Assembly (NCBI GenBank): GCA_034509925.1
Contig: CM067538.1
Location: 5,063,778 to 5,127,777 of the forward strand
Length of the DNA stretch: 64,000 nucleotides
Direction of reading: 5' to 3'
DNA from: Hirudinaria manillensis
Taxonomy: Eukaryota; Annelida; Clitellata; Hirudinida; Hirudinidae
A program made the translations under genes and the position numbers. This document shows positions 1 to 11,848 of this stretch, piece by piece (the first letter of the stretch is position 1; every line of letters starts with the position of its first letter). Below the pieces are notes generated by a model, which did no database searches, was not told where the DNA came from, and worked only from the letters and a program-made list of their open reading frames with translations.

Positions 1-67
1 AAGATGTAAATAAATTAATTTAAGATTAATCAGAGGCATAACGGGATTTGTAAAAGACGCAACTTAC

Positions 68-2170
68 TGATGCAGTTGTGATGGGTGGAAGAGGAGGAGG
101 AGGAGGAAGGGATGACAGGGGAGGAACTGCTTGTGGCAGAGGTATGAGACCTGGAAAAGCCATGTTGTTAAATAATTATATATCTAGCACTCCTTGTCAA
201 GAGAAAGCACTATGGTGCACAAATTCTTTGATTGAGTTACAAATCAATGTTCTAGGGTATGAAAGTTTTCTTGAGTTTCAAATGTATAACAAACCAATTC
301 AATCAAGTTAGGACCAATGTACCAAACCACCACCAGTTTCAATCACATCGGAACTTACTCGGGTTGATGACGGTTGCGTCGGCAGTTGGTTCGACGTCTT
401 GCGCCTGGGTCTTCTTCTTTTTCACCCTCTTTGTTGTCAACGCTCCACCTTAATTAAAATCCAGGTCAATTTAAAAATTAAAACAACAAAAATCAATGCG
501 TTACGTTCAACGAAATCAGATCATTTAGTCAAGAATGTAATGACTTTTGGACTTACAAATTAACTTAACAATTAACTTAATTATTTTATTTAATAATTAA
601 TTAACAAAACCATAAAATCCACTGACGATCAAAATTCGGAGGCAGGGAATCCCCGTCTATGAAACTGCCGTCGAGAAGTTGGGGTAGATCGAGATTCGGG
701 ATTTCGGTCCACTGGATGTAAGTAACTCCGTGATTGATGTCATACTTTTCATAGAAAGGGGAATTTTTTATGCCTACACCAGCAGCCCAAGCAACCTATC
801 AAAACAGGAAGTAATTTTAACATACATTTCAATATAACAACCTTTAAAAGCAGTTTTTAAAAAAAGTCCAATGTCTGACCTTCAACTGGTTTCCTTGGAC
901 AGAAACGTTCTTCAGATGATCAAGGGCTTTACTGGCATCTGCCCGAGAGCTGAAGGTGATGAAAGCACATCCCCTTGGAGGTACCAACTAGAAACGAGTC
1001 AACCACAAGAACATTATAAACATCTTTGTCTGCTTTGGTCAATAGAAGTAAATTTGAAATAATTTATTAAAAAAATCTTACGTTAATAGTGACTTCTCCG
1101 AATTCCAAGATTTCTGCTCTTAGTTCATCCTCTGAGATCAGTTTGTTCAAATGACCGATCCAAAGAGTTGTACTGCAGACTATGAAAACAAGAAGCAAGA
1201 TATTTGAAGCAAACATGGCTGAGCCATCTTCGGTGGATGGATGGATGGACGGAGGGGTGGATGAGCGGATGAAAGAACAAATTTTTCATTAATACATGCA
1301 TTAAGCCAATGCTTTGAGTTTCTTGAGACATTTGAATCAAGTGCAAAACACAGCACCTCTGTTCACAGGATCGCAGAAAAAGCAGAATTTCTATGATAGA
1401 ACGAGCCGAGTGAATCACAAGCAATCCACCAACCCAATAACATGATTTAAGATGAATTCCTTAAATAAAGATATTTACTGAAGTGAATAAAATAATAATA
1501 ACAATAATAATAATAACGTGATAACCATAAACACTCAAGCAGAAACACCATTCAGAATGATATATCTAGTGAATTATACATCTTCTGAATGATACATCTA
1601 GTGAATGATACATCCATTGAATGATACATCCATTGAATTTAAATTCCAAAACAACCGCCTCCTTTAAAACACTCAGCTTGTTCTTTAAAAATACTATAAA
1701 CATCCAAAGTTATCGACGAATGTTGTTGCAGGACTTCAACTGTTCAACTGCAAACCACTCTACAAAGTCTCAGTTTCACTCACCACTTAACATGTTTGAC
1801 TTTGTCGGGGGCATGAACTCCTTCCCTTTGCTTGGTTTTTCTGAATTTGAATCCTGAGAAATGAATTCAACTGAAGAACCCCTTGAACTTGACCTGGGTA
1901 GAAATCCATGGAAATGGTCACTTTAAATGACAATTTTAAATGATCACAATAACATAAAATATCGCAAAAATAACTTTAAATGATTATAATAACATAAAAT
2001 ATCATGAAATTTTAAATGATCACAATAACATAAAATAACAGATTAATGAATCATTAACTCATTCCAACCTGCTTGCTTCCTTCCTCTTGGGTTTCATTGA
2101 TGGTAACTTCTTTTCCAAAAATCTGAAAAATCATACAAAATACAAATACACCTGAAGGCAAATGAAGGAA

Positions 2171-2252
<82 letters not shown>

Positions 2253-5200
2253 ACCAAATTGGATGGTATTTTGTTAATATTTCCTTCTAATGTTTTATAT
2301 AATGTAATTCATATCATTATCCACTATTGTTTTCAATAAACAAAGCTCTTATAAACAAACAGAATAAACACAATGGATTCACCTCGATACGTCGACAACT
2401 TTCTTCTGAATATCCACAAAAATTACGTCATCGTCGTCGTCGTCGTCCTCATCTAGGCCATATTCCACCTTTGAAGAATAAATGAGGCCATTCATATGTT
2501 TCTAATATAAAATATAAATAATAGAATATAAAATAATATAATTTCATAATATAAAAGTAACTTTAACTCAGGCTCATTAATTGAGGCAAGTTTCAAGTCA
2601 TGACAAATATTTGACTAATCCAGCTAACGTTACTTAAACAACTTAAATGTGGCATGGTGCTTTATGAAGTTACAAATTATTTTTGTTATTTATTATTTAT
2701 TGTTTTTATTATTAATTATTATTATTATTAATCACTATTATTAAGTTCAAAGTTAACTTTGTAATCCTCACTGTGAACTCAGTCTTCCTTCTTTTCCTTT
2801 CAGGAGAATTGACAGTTCTCGAAGAGTGTTTCTTCCTTGAAGACTCTTTCTCCTTTGAACCTTCAGCCGTCCTTTCATCATCCACTGCCCTATCCGTCCG
2901 ATCCACGTTCTGCCGGTCGTGCTTCGGTCTCTTCCTGCGCCCTTCTGACGGGCCGTCGCGCGTCGACGGAGACTCGTTCCGCTTCGACGACCTTTCGTCG
3001 GACCTGCTCTTGTGCTTCGACTTCCTGCTCCTGCGAGACTCTTCCACATCATCATCACCGTTGTCGTTGTTGTTGTGCCTCTCCGACCTCTTACTCCTGG
3101 ACTCCTTGCTCTTGTGACTCCTTCGAGAACTTTCCGACTTTCGCGTTCTCCTCGATCGAAAGTCTTCTTCGGAACGCAAGCTCTCCTCGTCGTTCTCCAC
3201 TCCAGATCCGTTGTGCAGCTCTTCCTCGTCTTGTTCCTCCTCGTCGTTTGCATTTAAACCGCTAGATGGCGTTCTACCGTAACCTCCGTTGTTGTCGTCT
3301 TCCTCGTGGGTGCCGTTGTTGTCATAGTCGGAGGATCTCCGGGGCGAGGACCTCGGAGAGGAGGACCGAGCGGGCGTGTTCGGGCTTCCGGAAGGGTTGG
3401 CGACGTCGCTGCCGTATCCCGCTTCCGATGTATTTCTCTCTTCGAAGTCTGCTCGGGCAGACTTCTTCGAGTTGCTGTGCTTCCTGGACCTAAGAAATCA
3501 TTTGACATTCTTCTAGTGAATCACATGTAGTAACAACCATAAATAGTACATAAACATATACTTAATAAATTTGCCTGCTTTTAGGAACTAAGTAACTGTT
3601 CTGTTTTTGATATGTATGCAATCTAACTTGATATCAATGTCAGTATTTGTTTATGGATTAACTATTAGTAGATTAATCATTTCAACAACTTAAAACTGAC
3701 AATTTATATAAGATTCAAACATTTCACACTTGTATCTCATGCCTTACCTGTCACTATCTTCAAGCAACCTCTGTTGAGAAAGATCTGTTTCATCTTTTGC
3801 CTGCCCTTCCTGACACATGTACATAATCCTCTGAAATGGGTTAAAGCTATTTGAATGTCCTGTCCACCATACCACAATGTCCACAAATAATTTTCTAGGC
3901 AAATGTCAAATAATAGCTGTTTCTCTGATATAAATACGCAAAAATATATGAGCTGTTCTCGATAATGGCATAATGATAAAAAAATGTTTCAATAACATCA
4001 AAATATTTCCTAGGTTAGAATATTGGAAACATATAACCAAAGGATTCACTGAATGTATGCAAAACTATCGATTATAATTGCAAATTTGGCTCCTTAAACA
4101 TATGAGAAGCAATTAAAATAGTATGCCCTTGCATACTAGGAAACATAAACTGCACTTCATGAACTAATCATCAAACTAATAAAAGATTACAGAGATTACA
4201 ACCATGGAGACCAACCTTGTCCAGGGAAGACATTTCTCCGATATCCTCGTTATAGCTATCGTCAAAAGGCTCCGTTTCAGCGGCAGGAGTCTCGATTGGC
4301 TGCTTGTATTGGCCGTCGAAGTCGGAATTGGACATCAATCCGCTCGTCTGATTGGTCGGCACGGGAGCCGTCTGGTTAAGTAGCTGTTGAGTGAGCATTT
4401 GTATTTGGCCGATGAGGGAACTGTCGACAGTCTGCGACATGGGAAGTCTCAAGCTGTTCTGCAAGAGAGGAGCAGGTGGAACCATCGGGACCGGAAGCTG
4501 AAGAAGTTGCTGGAGGAGTTGAAGATGCATCTGCGGGTTCAAACCCAAAGACGGAACCGGATTTGGAATCATCTGCAATGAGATGTCAGAAATTATTGAT
4601 TTTAATCAATCCAACAATTACCTTCACTATGTAATCGCTTGTGGAAGGTGCTGACTTTAAATAGCATGACAGCCATTATTTTAAAACTAATCAATATTTT
4701 CAATATATAAATCCCAAATATGTTTTACAGCTATGAAGTTATGCTCCTTTGACAAATCATCCCTCTTGACAAAATTTAAATCTATTCCCAACCCATCAAA
4801 TAAAGGCTAATCTAGGATCTAAGTTGGCAATATGGCTACAAATTTCACAAGAAATTTAAAAAAATAAAATAACTATTAATGGTTTTAAGTGAAATCGTAA
4901 ATCAATCAAGCAAGTCATGCTTACACTTTGCATGAGTTGGTTGACAACTTTAGAGAAATCGCCCTGGAAATCTGATTTGAGGTCCAGCCCCGAGCCCAGT
5001 TGGAGGGCGTCGGCCGTGAGGGCGGGTGGTTTCTGGTCACACTTGAGAGGCATCGATGGTGTGAGGCCAGTGACCTGTTCCACTTGTTTTTGTACTGATT
5101 GAAAGAGTAAACAAACAACTTGAAGGAAAACAAAAATAACTGCAAATATCATAAATCTTGTGCAATTCATTTTTCAATGCTTGAGTGATGATAAACATAA

Positions 5201-8200
5201 TAACAAGAGTCAGCTTAATTATTTACTGTTATTAATTAATTACTGTTAACCAAAATTACACTCTGGAGCTGCCTTAGTATGGACACGGAGCTTTTAAAAA
5301 CTTGTGACCATAATACAAGATATGTAAAACCTCTCAATGCAATCAAATCAAAGCCAACAATTGGATTATAAGTCAAAATAAACATGGAAAAAAAAATGAA
5401 CAGAACTTGCAAACCCTGTATTAAACTCAGTGAATGACAAATTGTTGCATAAGCATCAAAGAGGAAACATATTTAAATTTAAAAGTCAGTAGGCCTTAAA
5501 TAACAAATGGTGACAATAAGCTTATCATCAATGCCATCATCACCATCACCATTGTCACCATCATCATCATCATCACCATCATCATCATCATATATAATGG
5601 CAAGTAAGAGTGAGAGTTTTTCTTCAAGGATCAAAGAACAAAATCTACAATTTGAATTTTCCACCTCAAATCCTTCAGGCATGCCAGTCAATAATCACCA
5701 TTTGTATTACATACATATATGTATGTTTAGTGAAACATTTATAAAGTCTTGCAAACATCCCTCATCCAACCTAACCATAAGCATCACCATAAAGAGAAAA
5801 TATAAAAGTTTCGTCACAAGTTCATGTTGTGGTTAATGTTATATAAATAACATACATGCATACATACATGGCATGTATTATATACATATCTCAGTTCTGC
5901 ATTTCACGATACAACTTCCAATTTAAAGTTTGTAAAAGGCATTGATTAATATTTTAAAATCAGGCAATATTCAAGGACAGAAAATTAATTTTAAAATAGG
6001 TAAGTGAGAAATGTAGAGTGACATTAAACATGTCCTGAACTGTCACTGTTATGCATGTCTTACATACAAACATGGATTTTTTTGGTGCAAACAAAACAAA
6101 GCTTAATAGTGTGCAAAAGTATGCCTCTGATGAACAGAAAGAAAGCTGGAAGACAAGCATATTCAAAGTGAGAATATCCTTATTAAGTAGATGCTGTATA
6201 AGTTGATTGTAAAATATGCACATCATGTTGTTCTTGAGAACATTGCTAATTAAAGCTAAGTCCACTAACTTTTTTAAAATAGTAACCATTAAAATAGTAA
6301 CCATTAATTTTAAAAACCCTTAACAAAATAATAGGAATATAATAAAATAATAATATAAGAATTGATATTTAATCACTTATTGCTTAGGCTTTTCAGAGTA
6401 AGGCCAAGATAAAATGGTGATAAAAAAGTAGAGAATACCATCCTTCAGGTTTGTAAACAACAACTGCAATGTGATCCAAGAAAGCAATAATAATTATAAT
6501 AAAAAAGGACTGCTTAAATTAAATTAAAGAATTTAAATGAATGAAAAGAGAGTCTCTGAAAGAGACTGTCAAAGAATTAAAAATTAATGCATGGGATCAT
6601 CAAGAGTTTATAATCAGTTTACTAGAACCCACCAAAGCCATTACTGTCCAACCTACCAGTTCTAAGTGGCAAAGCAACACATGATATATTTAAAATTTAT
6701 CTAAGAAATTTTGCTTACATTGAAAATGTTCCAAAGGCAGATTAAGAGAAAGCAACTAGCAAAAATGTTCAAGCTCTAATTAGATCCCATATTGCTAACA
6801 ATTCAATATTTTGTCACAGGATCATCATCCCATAAGATATGGAAACCATATTAGGTGATAAAATAAAATCTCTTTAAAAAAATGTGTAATGTTTAATGAA
6901 ATATTACAGAAGTAATTGAGAAACGAGTTAAGTCCCAAAGTGACATAAACATTTCAGAAACTACTAACATGTAACACGTTATGTTTAATGATCCTAAAAA
7001 ATATTCACATCATTTAAAATTGAGCACAGATGATTTATAAATGCATGATGTAACAATTATAACGTATATGCAGAAACAACAAGCAAAATTCAATTGTAAA
7101 CATGCATGTCCCACGCACCTAGGGAGTCGCATTTGTTTGGTCTTGTACGGCATAAAACGGACATCGATTAAAACACGTTTTGAGAAAAATGTCAAAGAAT
7201 GTGCAAAAAAAAAGGATGCATTAATCTGAAAATGCCTCCTCAAACATTTACCTGGAAATCACCTCAAAAGAATAGTTTTTAAAAAAATTTTGGCTTGCAT
7301 TATTTTATCAAAATTTTAAAAGAGAAGTGATGTTCAGGTTACTAAAGTGTACTAAACTTGACTTTGGATTTTGTTACAAAATCTGATTTTTTAATTATAT
7401 CTTATAATGCAGTGGCAGCTCCATTGTGCTGGTGTTATTAAACAATAAATTCTGAATATAAATATTTTCCTAGAATTATAACATGTAAAATAAAATAAGT
7501 GTACCAAGAAGGATTACATCCTTCTATACCCCCAAGGATCTCTACCTGTTTCAAAAACTGCTGGATTGTGTGGATCAGATGCCAAATCCAGAAGTGGCTG
7601 GATGATACCAGGGTGGTACACTCCATTTTTTTGCCACAAATTCAATACTCTAATCATTTTTGACTGGAAGAAGAATCATGTAATGTAGCTCGATTAAATC
7701 TCGTCTCGTCATTAAAAAAAATCTTTTAAATATGTTAAAATTTCCTAAATCTAGAAATTCCAATTTAAGATCCAACTCACAATATCCTCCGGCGGACAAT
7801 CAAACAAGTTGTGAAATGTGATGACAATGTTTTTAGAAAACCTCGGAGCAAACATATCTTTATTGGGACCAAACTGTTTCCTTGAGCATCGAATGATTGA
7901 ATCTATGATATAGAGGCCAGGGACCTTGTACTCTTGCCTGCACTGTAACAATTCAAATGGACCCAAATTTTGACAGCCTGTAGAAGAATTCTCCAAGAAT
8001 CCTAGATCTTATCAAAGTTGCACGTGCATCTAACATAATAATAAATAATTAAGCAATAATATTGCCTCTAATGACAGGGTACCTTGGAGCTGCCACTCTG
8101 CCACTAGTAACCAAAGCACCTTACCAACTGTAAAGTGCCTTGGATGGTTTATTATTTGGTGATTAGGATAAGAGTTAATTTTAATGTAAGCATCTCATCT

Positions 8201-10470
8201 AAACAAAGAAATTTGAAGCTCAACCTGCCAAGCATCAAAGAGAAGGTGACAAAAAAAAACTCATAAATAACGACATCCGTTGAAATAACAAGCGAGAAAC
8301 CCATAAAACCAACGAAAATAAAACTGATGGATGTCTGCGCGACAGACAAACGGACAAATGGGGACGACTATGCAAAGGTCACTAACCTTTTGTATGAACT
8401 TCTCCACACTCTGAACAACATGCTTGTAGAACTTCAAGGCTTTGATGGCTGTCTTGGTTATTTGGCTCATCTTAGCCTTTGTGACAGGTGGCTGAATCTC
8501 ATATAAAGAGCAGAGCTAGAGGGGACGAAACATTCCAGACAATTATTGACACAATTAATGGGATTTGATTTCAAATAAGTCATAATTATTAAGAATTATT
8601 AATTTCCTAAGAAAATGTGTACACCAGCAAAAATCAATGGTCCATTTGGCAAATGGATGCAGAAATGGAATAGGACCAATGCCAATGGAACTCTAAATTA
8701 TCAGTGCAAGTGCATTCCATGAGCAATTTATCTTAAGCAAAACTCCTAGGCATAGTAAATACTTACCTAAGACTTATTATCTAAAGTTAAAAGAAGCACC
8801 ATTAAGCATAGGAGAATTTCTTAAAGTTTATTTTCTAACTTGTTCATCATAGTTAACCTTCATTAAACCTAAGATACTTATAAGATAAATTATCAAAAAT
8901 TTGTTTTTTAACCAGAAACTTTATAAGAAAAAGTTTGCAATATGTTAGTTATCCATGAGCTTCTAAGCAAATGTTTTGCCCTCTATATTGCAATTTACAT
9001 ATAAACATCAAATATAACAATGAAAGCCATTTGACTGGTTACCAGAATATTTTATGTTAATCATAGAAAGTAACATCATGCGACTAAGTACATAAGAAAA
9101 AGTATCGTCAACTTTAGAAATAAACTTTTTGACCTAGGCCCAAATAATTACATAATGTTCTAACTTATTTTGTCCAATTAATGTATCAACTAACGAAATA
9201 TGAATACTAAACATCTGGCATTTCATTAAGTTCTCTTTTTGATCCACTTAAATATAATTAATCCAGAAATATACGAAAAGATATTTTCACAAATTAATTG
9301 TTGATAATCATCTACTATAAATTCTAAAACTCAGAATTAAACTTGATAGCATAACATCACATAATTTCCAAACCATTAGTCAGGATCATAATCAATACTG
9401 TTTAACTTTAAATTAACATTTACAGCATCTTAATATATTTTTGACTTCATTTCTAGATGTCAATAAATCAGATAACTTGAAGTGATCGTTGATGGGGCAT
9501 GCCCTCCTATAAAAGCAATTGCTGGCATATTTATTGAATATAATTACAATCCACAATTGATTATAAAAAGGAGGTCTATATTAAAGGAGGTGTATATTAA
9601 ATCACTCACTGATCAAGCCTTATAAAAAATAAGTTACTTGGAAAGCTCAGAAAGATTGGTTTCAATTCTCAAAATGTTGCCCAAAAAATTGTACAATTTT
9701 ACATATCAAACTTTTGCAGAATTTAAGTGTATTTGTAAGATTGTCAATAACCCGGCTTTTGATTTGCAAGCAATACCAATTAAGATTGAACACAAGACTC
9801 CTGAAGGAATATTAACTAAACGCTTCTAGAGTGACCAGCTTCTAGCTAAACTGATGAAAATGTCAGGTTTTATTAACAATATCCTAGCCTCAAAACTGCT
9901 TTAATTGAATTTGAGGCTCTTGTGTCACAACTTTTGCATTTTTTTATAATGTGAGCTCTGATCCTGTCTCTGCAGAAGATTTGACAATGCAATTAAACCA
10001 GTTGAAGAAACCATAACGAATGGCATTTTAAAAGTTACTTTTGCAAATTTTGATGACATCTCTAAAGAATCAAGCAAAAACAAACTCTAGCCTTTTTTGA
10101 GCAAAATGAAATTGTCGCAAACCAAAAACCTATGGAAAGTTTTGTTGATGTGCTTAAATTTTCAGTTAGGGTGACCACAAATCCCCATATTTACGATACA
10201 AAAAAGAAGCGCTTAGTTTGTTATCAGCCTAGATATTTGAGTTTTACAATTTTTCAATTGCAATGGAATATGAAGCTTGTTGACTATAGCGGTTCACTTC
10301 GCCAACATTTTGGTCATATAAAACCTTTGATATTATTGGTCTGTTAAAACAAACTCCTCAGGGCAGACCAGCGGACCCGAGCCCCGTGGTAATCGTTATA
10401 TTGTTAGGAAACGGTCAACTTGATAATTCACGATACTAACCTCCGCATTAAATTCCTTAACGGCATCCAT
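68..10470 (-). CDS. SCAF8: SCAF4/SCAF8-like RNA polymerase II CTD-binding SR-related factor (3' end off window)
   Basis: SCAF4/8 proteins bind the phosphorylated C-terminal domain of RNA polymerase II and act in transcript elongation and termination in the nucleus. Sixteen exons read on the minus strand: 10470-10441, 8515-8387, 7942-7781, 7663-7546, 5094-4925, 4572-4216, 3830-3748, 3489-2772, 2468-2391, 2122-2069, 1853-1780, 1172-1082, 987-880, 795-627, 448-359, 150-68; phases close throughout, giving about 838 residues so far. The start MDAVKEFNAE matches the family N-terminus. A CTD-interaction domain follows (AIKALKFYKHVVQSVEKFIQ; VPGLYIIDSI; IRVLNLWQKN). Then come a Gln/Leu/Pro-rich part, a long Arg/Ser/Glu/Asp exon, a Lys/Arg-rich part and an RRM (TTLWIGHLNKL; RNP1-like RGCAFITF), then GVTYIQW and a Pro run. 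SCAF4 and SCAF8 are vertebrate paralogues; I cannot choose between them. The donor at 2391 was picked because it keeps frame. The C-terminus is missing because the window ends. Confidence 0.93.
1555..1638. repeat. short minisatellite, ~20-bp units
   Basis: Four to five degenerate copies of a unit reading GAATGATACATCTAGT/CCATT in an SCAF intron. Confidence 0.8.
2166..2252. repeat. (GAAA)n microsatellite
   Basis: About 20 near-perfect GAAA units, preceded by GGAA units, in an SCAF intron close to the exon ending at 2,122. Confidence 0.95.
2772..3489 (-). other. RS/charged-rich exon of the SCAF-like gene
   Basis: This 718-nt exon encodes a low-complexity nuclear linker with many Arg-Ser, Ser-Arg, Lys-Ser and Asp/Glu runs (for example SRRSHKSKESRSKRSERH), ending shortly after KRRKTEFT. 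Such RS-rich tracts are the SR-related part of SCAF proteins and mediate contacts in splicing and transcription condensates. The exon is much GC-richer than its introns, so it also shows long open frames on other strands; those are shadows. The boundaries are an acceptor just after 3489 and a donor next to 2772. Confidence 0.85.
5095..7545 (-). other. large SCAF intron without recognised exon
   Basis: The flanking exons join in phase directly (..ETVQKQVEQV..), so no exon is needed in this stretch. It holds an ATC/ACC-rich microsatellite at about 5,525-5,592 and otherwise AT-rich sequence. I see no further gene or RNA. Confidence 0.6.
5525..5592. repeat. ATC/ACC-rich microsatellite
   Basis: Runs of ATCACC and ATCATC in the large SCAF intron. 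Confidence 0.85.
8516..10440 (-). other. intron 1 of the SCAF-like gene, with decayed coding-like stretches
   Basis: This long first intron has no SCAF exon. On the plus strand, 9,638-10,347 holds two interrupted open stretches (for example LYNFTYQTFAEFKCICK near 9,690 and VDVLKFSVRVTTNPHIYDT near 10,145). They read like an old coding sequence broken by stops and frame shifts. I do not recognise the family. The remainder is AT-rich with nothing I can identify. Confidence 0.4.
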
Positions 10471-10542
10471 TGTTTGTAGAAATCTCCGGATGTATTCAAA
10501 TCTAAGACGTAGAAAACGCACAGCCCTGCCTCATCTCATACC

Positions 10543-10553
10543 AAAAGATGGCG
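10543..10553. promoter_or_regulatory. AAGATGGCG motif upstream of the SCAF start
   Basis: The sequence AAAAGATGGCG lies about 75 bp upstream of the SCAF start codon at 10,470, in a locally GC-richer patch between the two divergent genes. AAGATGGCGGC is the well-known YY1 core found near animal housekeeping start sites. Only part of that consensus is present, so the promoter role is an inference. Confidence 0.25.
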
Positions 10554-11540
10554 ATTGCAAAACTGCGATATTAACGTGGGGTAGATCGTGTGGCTATGTA
10601 TTTCAATGCTCGTTCTTTGAGGAGAGATTTTTATTAATTTAGTGTTATATAATTTTGCGAAATTTTATTTCTTTTTAGTTGTGTTAGTACCTCAAGATTC
10701 TGAAGAGAATTCCAAGTGACCATCGACTAATTTATTAAATTTAATAATGATTATGTAGGATTATTAGGAAGTAATAGTTATTTTGTTCCTTGAATTACTA
10801 CATACTCATCATTCATTTTTAATCATTAAAATATTTATTAATGGTGGGGCAAAATTATATCAAATAACTGCGTTTTGTTTTTAACTCTAAATATCCTTTA
10901 AAACGTTTTATGAAATTATAAAGAGATAACTTTTTTGAAAACAAAACAAACTTTTTAAATAGTCTTAAGATTAAATTAATTTCTTAGAGCTGGATTATAG
11001 AAACGAGCATTTTTATATTGGTCTGTAAAAATAAAATTTCTGAAGCGCTATGTATTTAATATGATTAGACGTTATTTTGTAAATGCCGTTTCATACTCAT
11101 GTTTATTACGATTTTGTGAAAGAAGCGTCTTGTTTCTGACCGAGACACCATATGCATTCATCATTCTAAATGAGTGACAATGGATATAGTAAATATTCTA
11201 ATTTTGTTTGATGAACTTAATAGCAACTAATGGTAAATTTTACTAATATTTGCAATAGTGGTGTAGCCAGCATTTCAAAATTGGTAGAGAAGGGAAGGAT
11301 AATTTAAGCTGGAGGTTGATGACGATCTTTATTTTTCTTTTCGCAATAAAAAATTGCTCGAGGGTTTTCTCGAATGCACCTTTTCCCGATTCCCCTGTGG
11401 CTACGCTAATGATTTACGGTGATAAAATAATATTTATCAGCTCATGATTTTTCAAGTCGCCCTAAGAGTAACTATAATAAACATAAGAACGAATGATAAT
11501 AGTAACTTTTTTAAGTTGCATCCAGTTTGAGGTAGCTAAT

Positions 11541-11660
11541 ATGGAGAAGAGACAGTTAAAAGCTAATTCACGTACGCAGGCTTTATCAGTTTTCCGTGGA
11601 TTTACAGAGTTGGGAGACAGTGGGATTAGGATAGGATTGGAGGTATGGTTAAGTATCGAA
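11541..11660 (+). CDS. possible first coding exon of the PKA-like kinase
   Basis: An ATG at 11,541 opens MEKRQLKANSRTQALS and continues in frame to a possible donor (TTAA|GTATCG) near 11,660. That donor leaves one base, which is the phase the exon at 11,849 needs. There is no family similarity to prove it, because PKA N-termini vary. An exon further upstream is equally possible. Confidence 0.3.
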
Positions 11661-11848
11661 AATTGTGTCGTCAGTAACAGTAACAAAAGTTGGCTTTTGC
11701 CTATCACTTCTCCAACAATCGAGGTAGCTTAGCTCGCTTGCAATAGCTTCTATCATATTGTTTTAAGGCGAAATTTATGATTATAATATTCCATTATTAT
11801 TCATAATAACTATTTTTTTATTTATCAATTTGGTCCCATTTATTATAG

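Noticed and set aside
2773-3265. Long plus-strand open frames opposite the SCAF RS-rich exon
   Set aside because: They mirror the minus-strand exon, which fits the SCAF reading frame and both splice sites; they are composition shadows.
11462-11732. Overlapping open frames on both strands near 11.5 kb as separate genes
   Set aside because: No family similarity; at most a first exon of the kinase on the plus strand.
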